64,000 nucleotides of DNA from NCBI GenBank assembly GCA_949288805.1, contig CASELL010000006.1, forward strand, positions 27,253-91,252. The letters are read 5' to 3'. The DNA comes from an uncultured Alphaproteobacteria bacterium (GTDB lineage: Bacteria; Pseudomonadota; Alphaproteobacteria; Rickettsiales; UBA1997). The notes below the pieces were generated by a model. The model was not told where the DNA came from. It was given only the letters and a program-made list of their open reading frames with translations, and searched no databases. A program made the translations under genes and the position numbers. Each line of letters opens with the position of its first letter. Position 1 is the first letter of the stretch. Below, piece by piece: positions 54,168-63,362 of the stretch.

Positions 54168-56243
54168 ATGGTTTTATTTTATCCAAAAAGTGTTTTTACA
54201 GATCCAAGAATCAAAAGAACCGCTGTTGCTTCTGATATTGATGATGTAGATAATAATGAAAAACTAGAAGAGGAATTTTTTGAAAATCATGATGATGAAA
54301 AAAATGAAGAAAATATAACTTATGAAGAAGACCTAAAAGACGATTATATAGAAAATAAAGTTGAAAAAAAGGAAGAAGATAGTGATGATTATTATGAAGA
54401 ATATTATGATGATTATGAAGAATATTATGATGATTATGAAGAAGAATACTATGATGAAGAGGAAGAATATGAAGATGATTTTAGTAAAAACCATAAAAAT
54501 AATTTAGATTTTAATAATTACAACAATATAAATATCAACAGAAAACACACAAGACAAAATACTGGAAATATTAGTGATGATCTTGATTTATATAATGAAA
54601 TATATAAACAAGATAATTATAATAATTTATTAAATAATAACCATAATAAAAAAGATACAACCATTAAAAATATAGTTAATAATTCTAATAGTGGTAGTAT
54701 AACAAACAATATAAATGATTTAAATCATATTCAGAAAGAAAATCAAGTAGATAGCAGTTTAAACAAAAAAGAATTGCCTAAAACCGAAACCGAAAAAGAA
54801 GTAGAAAAAGAAGACAATTTTATTTATTCTTCTGTTTTAGAATTTACTGCTTATGTGCCAGACTGTTCTTATACTGATACTTATGAAAAAATAGATAAGA
54901 ACTTATATTGTGAACCAAATAGACATATTGATGACAATGAATTATTAGAATTAATAAGAAAAAGACCAGATATAGAATCTTTAGATATATCTAATTGTGA
55001 TAAAATAACAAACTTTTCAATTTTAAACAATCTAAAAAATCTTAAAGAACTAAATGTGAATAATTGTGATCACTTTTCTGATCTTAACTCTATATCTGGT
55101 TGTAAAAAATTAAAAGTTTTAAATATAGGAAATACATTTGTCAAGAATTTAGATCCTATATCTAATTTTAAAGAATTACAATCTTTAAATTGTGCCTGTT
55201 TAAGTATTAATAACATAAACGGATTAAGTGAGTGTGAAAAAATAAGAGATCTTACTTTATGGAACTGTTTTTCTTTACAAGATATAAGTGGTATAGAAAA
55301 CAAACAAGAGTTGAGATTCTTAGATATAGATTCAACATCTGTCTCAGATTTATTTCATGTATCTACATGTTATAATTTAGAGTTTTTATTTATGGATAAT
55401 TGTAATAAAATTGATGATATATATGCTCTTTCAACTTTATATAAATTAAAATGTCTTTTATTTGATAGTAAGAACATTATATTGCCAGAGCAGATGGAGG
55501 TTTTTTCATATTTAACAAATATGGTTTGTTTAACTCTATCTGGTAGAAGAATAGTTAATATAAAAGATTTAAGTGGTTTAATAAATTTAAAAGAATTAAC
55601 TTTAAATGGATGTAATATAACTGATTTATCTCCTTTAGAAAATATTACAGGACTAGAAAAATTGGATTTAACAGCAAATTCAAATTTGAGAGATTTATCA
55701 CCAATATATAAACTTACTAAATTGAAGAAGTTGTTAGTTGGTGGTGGTGGAAGTGCGGCTGGTAAGGTTGGTAATGCGAAAGGAGCAGCAACTTCGACAA
55801 TGATTATAGAGAATATAGACGTTGTTAGAAATTTTGATAAATTAGTGGAAATTGATTTAAACACAAATATTAAATTAAAAGATATATCCCCCTTGGAAGT
55901 ATGTAAAGATATGGAGGAAATTAATTTAAGTAAATGTACACAATTAGAAGATGTGTCTGTTTTAGGAAAGTTAATGAAGATTACAAAACTTAATTTAACA
56001 TCTTGTCCTAAAATAAAAGAATTATATTTTTTAAGAAATCTTCCAGAATTATTAGAATTACAATATAATGGAACAATTGCTAATACTTCAGGTTTAGTTA
56101 GTGTATTAAAAAGATGTAACGGTATCTATTTGTTAAAAGGTAATGATGCCGATATATTATCTCAGGCAATGTTAATATCTGGCAAGAAAAAGACCAAATT
56201 GACCAAGAGTTTTAGTAAATATTTAAAAAATGATAAAAAATAA
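54168..56243 (+). CDS. Acidic, leucine-rich-repeat protein downstream of rpoC
   Basis: A 691-residue protein without a signal peptide or membrane segment. Residues about 20-110 are extremely acidic with Asp/Glu/Tyr runs (DDYYEEYYDDYEEYYDDYEE), and about 110-210 are Asn-rich and probably disordered. From about 265 to 640 there are some fifteen repeats of a 22-residue leucine-rich type (LKELNVNNCDHFSDLNSISG), with a Gly/Ala loop (VGGGGSAAGKVGNAKGAA) breaking them near 525-545. AGAGG precedes the ATG. It overlaps the translocase gene by 14 bases. LRRs bind proteins; the partner is unknown. Confidence 0.8.
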   Translation: MVLFYPKSVFTDPRIKRTAVASDIDDVDNNEKLEEEFFENHDDEKNEENITYEEDLKDDYIENKVEKKEEDSDDYYEEYYDDYEEYYDDYEEEYYDEEEEYEDDFSKNHKNNLDFNNYNNININRKHTRQNTGNISDDLDLYNEIYKQDNYNNLLNNNHNKKDTTIKNIVNNSNSGSITNNINDLNHIQKENQVDSSLNKKELPKTETEKEVEKEDNFIYSSVLEFTAYVPDCSYTDTYEKIDKNLYCEPNRHIDDNELLELIRKRPDIESLDISNCDKITNFSILNNLKNLKELNVNNCDHFSDLNSISGCKKLKVLNIGNTFVKNLDPISNFKELQSLNCACLSINNINGLSECEKIRDLTLWNCFSLQDISGIENKQELRFLDIDSTSVSDLFHVSTCYNLEFLFMDNCNKIDDIYALSTLYKLKCLLFDSKNIILPEQMEVFSYLTNMVCLTLSGRRIVNIKDLSGLINLKELTLNGCNITDLSPLENITGLEKLDLTANSNLRDLSPIYKLTKLKKLLVGGGGSAAGKVGNAKGAATSTMIIENIDVVRNFDKLVEIDLNTNIKLKDISPLEVCKDMEEINLSKCTQLEDVSVLGKLMKITKLNLTSCPKIKELYFLRNLPELLELQYNGTIANTSGLVSVLKRCNGIYLLKGNDADILSQAMLISGKKKTKLTKSFSKYLKNDKK

Positions 56244-58275
56244 TATTCAAGATTTTGTTTATTTAAAAGAGAATGATATAGTTATTCATATAGAATATGG
56301 ACTTGGACAGTTTATATGTATAGAAAATATAAAATTAAACAATATAGAAAACGACTTTATTAGAATCAAATATGGAGATAACACTTTTTTACTTGTTCCT
56401 GTTGAAAATTTTGATTTAATTACAAAATATAGTGATTATAATCCTAATATAAAACTTGATAGATTATCAAAAAATACTTGGTCTACTAGAAAAACAAAAA
56501 TTAGAAAAAATCTTAATAATATTGCTAAAAAATTAATAAATCTAGCAAGTTTAAGAAAAACAAAAAAAGGCCAGATTTTTACAGTTAATTCTGGTTCTTA
56601 TGAGGATTTTTGCAATGATTTTATTTTTACTCCAACTAAAGATCAATTGCGATCAACACAAGAAATAATTGATGATTTATCAAGTGGAATTATAATGGAT
56701 AGGTTGCTTTGTGGAGATGTTGGTTTTGGTAAGACAGAAGTAGCAATGAGAGCTAGTTTTGTAGTTGTAGATAATAAATACAAGGGGCAGGTTTGTATAG
56801 TTGTTCCTACAACTTTGTTATGTAGACAGCATTATAAACAATTTATTGATAGATTTAAAAATACAGATTTTAAAATTGCTTCTTTATCAAGATTTACGAC
56901 AGCAAAAGAAAAGAAAGAAATAATTAATAATTTGAAAAATGGAGATATTGATATTATAATAGCTACACATTCTATTTTAGGAAAAGGAATTGAATTTAAA
57001 AATCTAGGTTTATTAATAGTTGATGAAGAACAACTTTTTGGGGTTAGTCAAAAAGAAAAATTAAAAGAATTAAAAAGTAATGTTCACACTTTATATATGT
57101 CAGCAACTCCTATACCTAGAACTTTACAAATGTCTATATCTGGTTTAAAAGACTTGTCTATTATGACTGAACCACCAATAAATAGAGTAGCAATAGAAAC
57201 TGTAATATGTGAATATGATGCTAATAAAATTAAAAAAGCCATAGAATTTGAATTAAGTAGAGGCGGAAGAGTATTTGTTGTTGTACCAAGAATTGCTGAT
57301 ATTAGAGAAGTTGAGTTTAATTTAACAAAAATTATTCCAGATTTACAATATTGTATAATACATGGTCAAATGACAAGCGATAAAATTGATGTTTTAATGA
57401 ATGATTTTTATGATGGAAAATATAATGTTTTAATAGCTACTACAATAGTTGAAAGTGGAATTGATATTCCTATTGCTAATACTATGATTATATATAAAGC
57501 AAATCATTTTGGATTAACTCAAATATATCAATTAAGGGGCAGGGTTGGTAGAAGTGGAGATAAGGCTTATACTTATTTAATTGTAAAAAAAACAGATAAT
57601 ATTAGTGAATTATCAAGAAAAAGATTATCTATAATAGAAAATATAAAAACTTTAAATGCTGGTTTTGCTATAGCAAATGAAGATTTAGACATTAGAGGAT
57701 CAGGAAATATTTTAGGTGAAGAACAAACAGGTCATTTAAAAGATATTGGTATAGAATTATATAATAAAATGTTAAAAGAAGCAATTAAAAATAATTCTTT
57801 TAATGAAGATAACAATATAGAATATGAAGATTATTCTCCAGAAATAAAGTTAAATGTTTCAACTATAATACCTATAAATTATATATCCAAAAATGAAGAA
57901 AAGATTTTTTATTATAAAAAAATTGCTAATGCAGAAGATAATGATTATATAGAGGCTATAAAAAATGAAATTGTGTGGAAGTATGGTTCTTTACCAGAAA
58001 GCGTTGAAAATCTTTTTAAAATAACAATTATTAAAAATAAATGTAAAAAATTTAATATACAAAAATTATCTTTAAATAATGGAAATATTTTTGTTTCTTT
58101 TTATAAAAATAATTTTGTTGGTTCTGAAAAGTTATTAAAATATTGTTTCTCAAGAGATAGTTTGATAAAATTGAAACAAAATGAAATAGAATATATTTGT
58201 AATAACAATATTGATATATTTGAGAATACAGAAGAATTAATAAAACTACTAGATAGTTTTTGTAATAATTTTTAG
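56230..58275 (+). CDS. Truncated Mfd-like translocase (RID + helicase + C-terminal domain only)
   Basis: Mfd removes stalled RNA polymerase and recruits UvrA. This 681-residue homologue begins with the RNA-polymerase-interacting domain (about 8-75, DIVIHIEYGLGQFICIENI). The RecG-like motor follows with Walker A CGDVGFGKTEVAMRAS (about 162-177), DEEQ (normally DEEH) near 263, SATPIPRTL, VESGIDIP and QLRGRVGRSGDKAY, and a C-terminal domain (about 520-681). The UvrB-like domains 1-3, including the UvrA-binding surface, are absent. Its ATG lies within the LRR gene. A full-length mfd may exist elsewhere. Confidence 0.85.
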   Translation: MIKNNIQDFVYLKENDIVIHIEYGLGQFICIENIKLNNIENDFIRIKYGDNTFLLVPVENFDLITKYSDYNPNIKLDRLSKNTWSTRKTKIRKNLNNIAKKLINLASLRKTKKGQIFTVNSGSYEDFCNDFIFTPTKDQLRSTQEIIDDLSSGIIMDRLLCGDVGFGKTEVAMRASFVVVDNKYKGQVCIVVPTTLLCRQHYKQFIDRFKNTDFKIASLSRFTTAKEKKEIINNLKNGDIDIIIATHSILGKGIEFKNLGLLIVDEEQLFGVSQKEKLKELKSNVHTLYMSATPIPRTLQMSISGLKDLSIMTEPPINRVAIETVICEYDANKIKKAIEFELSRGGRVFVVVPRIADIREVEFNLTKIIPDLQYCIIHGQMTSDKIDVLMNDFYDGKYNVLIATTIVESGIDIPIANTMIIYKANHFGLTQIYQLRGRVGRSGDKAYTYLIVKKTDNISELSRKRLSIIENIKTLNAGFAIANEDLDIRGSGNILGEEQTGHLKDIGIELYNKMLKEAIKNNSFNEDNNIEYEDYSPEIKLNVSTIIPINYISKNEEKIFYYKKIANAEDNDYIEAIKNEIVWKYGSLPESVENLFKITIIKNKCKKFNIQKLSLNNGNIFVSFYKNNFVGSEKLLKYCFSRDSLIKLKQNEIEYICNNNIDIFENTEELIKLLDSFCNNF

Positions 58276-58302
58276 TTTTTTTATATAATATTGTTTATAT
58301 TA

Positions 58303-59787
58303 TTAAATATCTTGTACCAATAAATTTTGATTTATAGCGTTAGCTCTCATTGAATTTATTGTATCCCTTTCTTCTGTAAAAGCTAAAAGATCTTTTCCTG
58401 TTAGTCTTTTTAGAGGAGTTGATCTTAATCTTGAAGGATTTATTCTTTCTCCTTTGTATATTAAACCATAATGTAGATGCGGGCCACTTGATAAACCAGT
58501 GGCTCCAACATAGGCAATAACCTCACCCTGTTTAACTTTTTTACCAACTCTTATTCCTTTGGCCATTCTTGATATATGAGCATATTCTGTTGTATAGGTA
58601 TTGTTATGTTTAATTGATATATAATTACCAAAACCACCACCACAGTATCTATCTCCAACTCTACAACCAGTAACAACTTTTGTAATAGTTCCATTACCAG
58701 CTGCATAAAACGGAGTTCCTATTGGAGCTGCAAAGTCTATACCCTTATGAGCTCTTGTATAACCTAAAACTGGATGTTTTCTACTACTTGTAAAGCCAGA
58801 GCTTATCCTAGCTCCATTTATTGGTGTTCTTAATAAAGATTTTTGTGTACTTATACCATTTTCATTATAGTAATTTCCATCCACAAATCTATATATTTTA
58901 TGATCTTCTTTATTTGCATGTAAATTAGCATATATTATATCTCCATTTTTTACTTTTTTACCATTTTCTGTATAGTAACCCTCAAAGACAACTTCTAACC
59001 AATCGCCTTTTTTAATATCACGTTGAAAGTCTATATCAAAACTATAATAATTTATTAAATTAGCAACTATATCTGGGGAAACACCAGCATTAACTGAATC
59101 TAAATAAACGCTATTTGATATATTAACTATGAATTTATTATATGTTTTAGATAAATTAACATCTTCTTTTATAGCTACAAAACCACCATCCTTATTTTTT
59201 GATACAGTTATTTCTTTTAGCATGTTATCATCTATAATTCTTAGTTCTTCTAATTTTATTTCTTTATTAATTTTATTATCTAGGGATTCAGCATCGTTTT
59301 TATATTTTATAAATAATTTTTGTCCTATTTTTAAGTTGTTTGTATTATATACAGTTTTTAATGTATTTATACAATCATAAGCTTCATTGCTTTCTACCCC
59401 AACAATATTTATTAATATATTTATTAAATTGTCTCCTCTTCTTATTTTATAAACTACATCTTTATAATATGTTGGTAGATCTATATTTAATGGATTGTTT
59501 ACAGTTAATTCCAATGGTTCATTTTTTATTAATTCTCTATTTCTATCTATATTTTTTTTAAAGTCTACATATGTAAAAAAAGCTACTATTAATAAAAATA
59601 GTAATACAAACATTAGTAAAAATATAGTTTTATATATACCTATATCGGAATATACAGATATGTTTTTAAAGCTAAAGTTTATATTATCCATTGTTTTATA
59701 TGAAATATATGGTTTTTTTTCTTTTATAAAAATACTTCTTATAAATAAAGAAATTTCTCTTAAAATTTTTTTTATTTTTTTAAACAT
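58303..59787 (-). CDS. LysM / M23 murein endopeptidase
   Basis: A 494-residue envelope protein with one N-terminal membrane segment (about 50-72), a LysM-like part (VYKIRRGDNLINILINIVG, about 110-128), a beta-rich middle, and a C-terminal M23 domain. The zinc ligands are intact: HKGIDFAAPIG (His and Asp) and SGPHLHYGL (HxH), with EYAHISRM between. This is the MepM-type cross-link hydrolase that lets the wall expand. It shows the cell makes peptidoglycan. It is divergent from carD. Confidence 0.92.
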   Translation of the reverse strand: MFKKIKKILREISLFIRSIFIKEKKPYISYKTMDNINFSFKNISVYSDIGIYKTIFLLMFVLLFLLIVAFFTYVDFKKNIDRNRELIKNEPLELTVNNPLNIDLPTYYKDVVYKIRRGDNLINILINIVGVESNEAYDCINTLKTVYNTNNLKIGQKLFIKYKNDAESLDNKINKEIKLEELRIIDDNMLKEITVSKNKDGGFVAIKEDVNLSKTYNKFIVNISNSVYLDSVNAGVSPDIVANLINYYSFDIDFQRDIKKGDWLEVVFEGYYTENGKKVKNGDIIYANLHANKEDHKIYRFVDGNYYNENGISTQKSLLRTPINGARISSGFTSSRKHPVLGYTRAHKGIDFAAPIGTPFYAAGNGTITKVVTGCRVGDRYCGGGFGNYISIKHNNTYTTEYAHISRMAKGIRVGKKVKQGEVIAYVGATGLSSGPHLHYGLIYKGERINPSRLRSTPLKRLTGKDLLAFTEERDTINSMRANAINQNLLVQDI

Positions 59788-59794
59788 AAAATAC

Positions 59795-59822
59795 TTGACT
59801 ATTTTAAAAAAAAAGTTATAAT
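59795..59822 (+). promoter_or_regulatory. Promoter of carD
   Basis: TTGACT (59795-59800), 16-base spacer, consensus TATAAT (59817-59822), giving a leader of about 45 bases before the carD ATG. Confidence 0.8.
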
Positions 59823-59875
59823 TAAGGAGATAATAATTTAAAATTATTAAAAAACAATAAAAATTTGAGGGTGAT

Positions 59876-60397
59876 ATGACGGGCTTGAATCTAAAAGTTA
59901 ACGATTACTGTGTTTATAATACACATGGTATCGCTAAGGTGGTTGAGATAAAGGAAATAAATGTAGCTGGTATAGAAAGTAAATGCTTAGTTTTATATTT
60001 TGAAAAAGAAAAATTAAATTTAATGGTTCCTTATAAATTTAAGGAAAATGGAGATATTAGGAGATTATCTACTCCTGAAGAATTAGATAAAGTATTTGAT
60101 ATTCTTAAATGTGGAGTTAAAAAACTCAAAGGTATGTGGAGCAGAAGAGCTAAAGAATATAGAGATAAAATCAATTCTGGTGATATATACCAAATCGCAG
60201 AAGTTCTTAAAGATTTAATTAGAGATGTTGATGAAGCCGATAGATCATATAGTGAAAAAACTATTTATGATATGGCTATTTATAGATTAGCATCTGAAAT
60301 GTCATTAGTTAAAAAAATATCTTATGAAGAAGCAGAAAAACAAATAATAACAATTGCTAAAGAAAGAGTTGCATCAAAAGATATTAAAGAAGCTTAA
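59876..60397 (+). CDS. carD: CarD-family transcriptional regulator
   Basis: CarD binds the polymerase beta lobe through an N-terminal RID Tudor fold and stabilises open complexes, notably at rRNA promoters. The 173-residue protein has LKVNDYCVYNTHGIAKVVEI (about 5-24) and the C-terminal helical domain with KGMWSRRAKEYRDKINSGD, matching alphaproteobacterial CarD/CdnL including the Trp that contacts the upstream edge of the bubble. TGAGGGTGAT precedes the ATG. It overlaps the comF frame. Confidence 0.95.
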   Translation: MTGLNLKVNDYCVYNTHGIAKVVEIKEINVAGIESKCLVLYFEKEKLNLMVPYKFKENGDIRRLSTPEELDKVFDILKCGVKKLKGMWSRRAKEYRDKINSGDIYQIAEVLKDLIRDVDEADRSYSEKTIYDMAIYRLASEMSLVKKISYEEAEKQIITIAKERVASKDIKEA

Positions 60398-61109
60398 TTT
60401 TATATTAAAAACCTTCATTAAAATTATTTATCCCAATAGATGTATATCTTGTAAGAAAATAATTGAGGACGAAGGTTTTTGTATTGATTGTTGGAAAAAA
60501 TTAGTATTTATAGGTTCTAAAAGATGTAGATGTTGTGGCAAGCCACTTAATAGTGAAAGTTTTATATGTGCTTCTTGTTTGAGTAAGAAGTATTATTTTG
60601 ATCAAAATATTAGTGTTTTTGTTTATAATAGAACTATAGCCAAAGCCATTTTTGAATTTAAGTTTAAAGATAAAACTTTTTTGTCTAAAAAATTTGCAGA
60701 TTTAATGAAAAACAATATTAATAATTTTAGTTATAAAATTGATTATATAGTTTCGGTACCTATGCATTTAAACAGATTACGAAAAAGAGGTTATAATCAA
60801 TCTTTTCTTTTAGCTAATGATCTATCTAATTTAACTAATATTGATTTTATTAAAGATTTATTAATCAAAACAAAAAATACAAACAGACAGGTTGGATTAA
60901 ACTTTAAAGAAAGAAAAATAAATCTGAAAAATTCTTTTTCAATAAAAGATAAGTATAAAGATATAATAAAAGATAAAAATATATTAATTATAGACGATGT
61001 TTTTACTACTGGTTCTACAATTAATGAATGTGCTAAAGTATTAAAATTATATGGTAAAGTAAATAAAGTCATGTCTTTTACTATTGCTAAAACAAATAAA
61101 AATAATTAA
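60354..61109 (+). CDS. comF: ComF-family phosphoribosyltransferase-like protein
   Basis: The protein of about 250 residues has an N-terminal Cys-rich zinc module (CISCKKIIEDEGFCIDCW, CRCCGKPL, CASC, about 30-80), a middle VSVPMHLNRLRKRGYNQS and the PRPP-binding ILIIDDVFTTGSTI (about 207-220). ComF proteins act in DNA uptake or related DNA handling. No ATG fits: starts are TTG at 60354 or 60369, both inside the end of carD, so the true N-terminus is uncertain. Confidence 0.85.
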   Translation: MLKKELHQKILKKLNFILKTFIKIIYPNRCISCKKIIEDEGFCIDCWKKLVFIGSKRCRCCGKPLNSESFICASCLSKKYYFDQNISVFVYNRTIAKAIFEFKFKDKTFLSKKFADLMKNNINNFSYKIDYIVSVPMHLNRLRKRGYNQSFLLANDLSNLTNIDFIKDLLIKTKNTNRQVGLNFKERKINLKNSFSIKDKYKDIIKDKNILIIDDVFTTGSTINECAKVLKLYGKVNKVMSFTIAKTNKNN

Positions 61110-61167
61110 TGTTGTTATTTTAAAAAAAGTTTTTTATTATATAATATAACAAACAAATTTTTTTTGT

Positions 61168-61335
61168 ATGAGAAATAATGGAACTTTGATATTGCTTTGT
61201 TTAGGATTATTATTAATGGGTATTTATTTTTCCCTATTTGGTTTTAGTATGAATAAAGCAACTAGAATAGGACAATACGTTGGTATTGGTGCTATAGTAT
61301 TTTTTATAATAGATGAAACATTTAAACAAGGTTGA
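61168..61335 (+). CDS. Small membrane protein before der
   Basis: A 55-codon frame starting MRNNGTLILLCLGLLLMGIY has two hydrophobic segments (about 6-26 and 36-50) and ends four bases before the der ATG. The spacing suggests translational coupling with der. No family is recognised. The end of this frame supplies the AAGG site for der. Confidence 0.5.
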   Translation: MRNNGTLILLCLGLLLMGIYFSLFGFSMNKATRIGQYVGIGAIVFFIIDETFKQG

Positions 61336-61339
61336 TTTA

Positions 61340-62716
61340 ATGTTCACTATTGCTATTGTTGGTAGACCTAATGTTGGTAAATCTACTCTTTTTAACAAAT
61401 TAGTAGGAAAGCCTATTGCCATAGTAAATGATTATGCTGGTGTTACAAGAGATAGAAAAGAGGCTATTGGAAATATAGGTCCAATGGAGTTTAGAGTTAT
61501 TGATACTGCTGGTTGGTCAATTAATGATGGTAAGAAAGAATATGAAAAAAAAATGGTAGAACAAACAGAAGTTGCGATTAAAGAAGCAGATTTATGTTTG
61601 TTTGTTGTAGATTATAGATCGGGAATAACCGAAATAGATCTAACATTTGCTGAACATTTAAGAAAAATAAAAACCCCTGTAATTTTACTTGCTAATAAAT
61701 ATGATACAAATAAAGAGCCTATTTTTGATAAAGAATATTATAAATTAGGTTTTAATCTTCCAATTCCTGTATCAGCAGAACATAATAATGGTTTTAACTT
61801 GTTATACGATGCAATAGAACCTTATTATAATAAATACGAAGAAAGAATTAAAGATATAGAAGAAGTTAATAATATTGATGTTGATGAAAAAAAGGAAGAT
61901 AAACCATTACAAATAGCAATAGTTGGTAGACCAAATGCTGGTAAATCTACATTAATAAATCAATTTTTAGGTTATGATAGAGTTATAACTGGCGAGGAGG
62001 CAGGAATTACTAGAGATTCAATCGCTATTGATTGGGAATATAAAAATAGAAAAATAAAATTAATTGATACAGCAGGAATTAGAAAAAAAAGAAATATTGA
62101 TGAAAATCTTGAAAAAATGTCTGTTGATGAATCAATGAGATCAATAGTTTTTGCACAAGTTGTTATTATGATGATAGATGCTACAAGAGCTTTTGACGAG
62201 CAAGATTTATCAATAATATCAATATTAGTTAAAGAAGGTAGAGGTGTAGTTTTTGCTATCAATAAATGGGACATGATAGTTGATAAACATAAGTTTATGA
62301 ATGAATCTATTAAAATAATTGAAAAGAATGTTCCTGAATTAAAAGGCTGTCCAATAGTTCCTATATCTGCTTTGAATGGACATAATATTGATAAATTAAT
62401 GAATGCTGTTTTTGATGTTTTTAAAGATTGGGATAAACATATACCTACTTCTAAATTAAATCAATGGCTAAGAATGGTTGAAGAAGATCATACACCACCT
62501 TTATTTAGAGGTAAAACAACAAAATTAAAATATATCACACAGGCTAAAAGGCGACCACCTACGTTTGTAGTTTTTACAAATAGTCCTGACAGACTAAAAA
62601 GTACAAATTATGATAGATATTTAGTAAATAGATTAAGAGAAGATTTTAATTTAAAAAATACTCTTGTTAGAATATTATTAAGAAAAACAGAAAATCCATA
62701 TGATAAAAGAAAATAA
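61340..62716 (+). CDS. der: Ribosome-assembly GTPase Der (EngA)
   Basis: Der has two tandem GTPase domains and acts in 50S maturation. I start at 61340 (MFTIAIVGRPNVGKSTLFNK) since AAGG lies nine bases upstream and the family begins this way. The first P-loop is at about 8-15, with DTAGW; the second is GRPNAGKST at about 195 with DTAGIRKK. The KH-like C-terminal domain ends KNPYDKR-like NPYDKRK. 458 residues, normal length. It overlaps the HIT gene by 17 bases. Confidence 0.97.
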   Translation: MFTIAIVGRPNVGKSTLFNKLVGKPIAIVNDYAGVTRDRKEAIGNIGPMEFRVIDTAGWSINDGKKEYEKKMVEQTEVAIKEADLCLFVVDYRSGITEIDLTFAEHLRKIKTPVILLANKYDTNKEPIFDKEYYKLGFNLPIPVSAEHNNGFNLLYDAIEPYYNKYEERIKDIEEVNNIDVDEKKEDKPLQIAIVGRPNAGKSTLINQFLGYDRVITGEEAGITRDSIAIDWEYKNRKIKLIDTAGIRKKRNIDENLEKMSVDESMRSIVFAQVVIMMIDATRAFDEQDLSIISILVKEGRGVVFAINKWDMIVDKHKFMNESIKIIEKNVPELKGCPIVPISALNGHNIDKLMNAVFDVFKDWDKHIPTSKLNQWLRMVEEDHTPPLFRGKTTKLKYITQAKRRPPTFVVFTNSPDRLKSTNYDRYLVNRLREDFNLKNTLVRILLRKTENPYDKRK

Positions 62717-63362
62717 TTGTTTATTTTGTAATAATCCAGAGCATGTTGTTGCTGAAACCGATAATTTTTATATAAAAGTTGGCAAATCAATAGTTACAGA
62801 AGGACATGTAATGATTATTAGTAAGGAACATTTAAAAGCTATTTTTGCTATGAATGATTCTTTATTAAATGAATTTATAACTTTAAAAGATAAATTAACA
62901 AAATTTTTACAAGATAGATATTTTGATCCATTTATAGTAGAACATGGTGGAGTTATGCAGAGTGTTTTTCATGGACATATGCATTTTGTTCCTAGAAAAA
63001 GTAATTTTTACAATGAGCAAGATCAATTTAAAAATATGGTAGAAGACTATCTAAAAAAACATGAAGAAATTAAATATGAAGATATAAATAATCTAAATAG
63101 AGTTTTAGATATTTTTAAAGAAGATAATGAATATTTATATTTTGAACAAGGAAATAAAAGAATTGTTGTTAGGACAAATCTTTTGACAAAAGATTATGTT
63201 GAAAATAATATTAAAAAACAATTGAATTATAGAAGATTTTATTATAATCTTACAGGTAAAAAAGCTTTGTTAAGTTGGCATAATATGACAGAAGAAGACG
63301 TTGAACTTGATGAAATTAATATATTAAATACTAAAAATATGTTCAAGAAATATTGGAAATGA
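62700..63362 (+). CDS. HIT-family nucleotide hydrolase/transferase-like protein
   Basis: The 220-residue protein starts MIKENNCLFCNNPEH, with a CxxC typical of HIT proteins. The histidine triad is in SVFHGHMHFVPR (about residues 89-100), and GHVMIISKEHL precedes it. A C-terminal extension of about 110 residues (with YLYFEQGNKRIVVRT) is not part of the basic HIT fold, so it belongs to a larger two-part subfamily. It overlaps der and, as ATGA, rsmJ. Substrate unknown, probably a nucleoside phosphoramidate or dinucleotide. Confidence 0.8.
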   Translation: MIKENNCLFCNNPEHVVAETDNFYIKVGKSIVTEGHVMIISKEHLKAIFAMNDSLLNEFITLKDKLTKFLQDRYFDPFIVEHGGVMQSVFHGHMHFVPRKSNFYNEQDQFKNMVEDYLKKHEEIKYEDINNLNRVLDIFKEDNEYLYFEQGNKRIVVRTNLLTKDYVENNIKKQLNYRRFYYNLTGKKALLSWHNMTEEDVELDEINILNTKNMFKKYWK

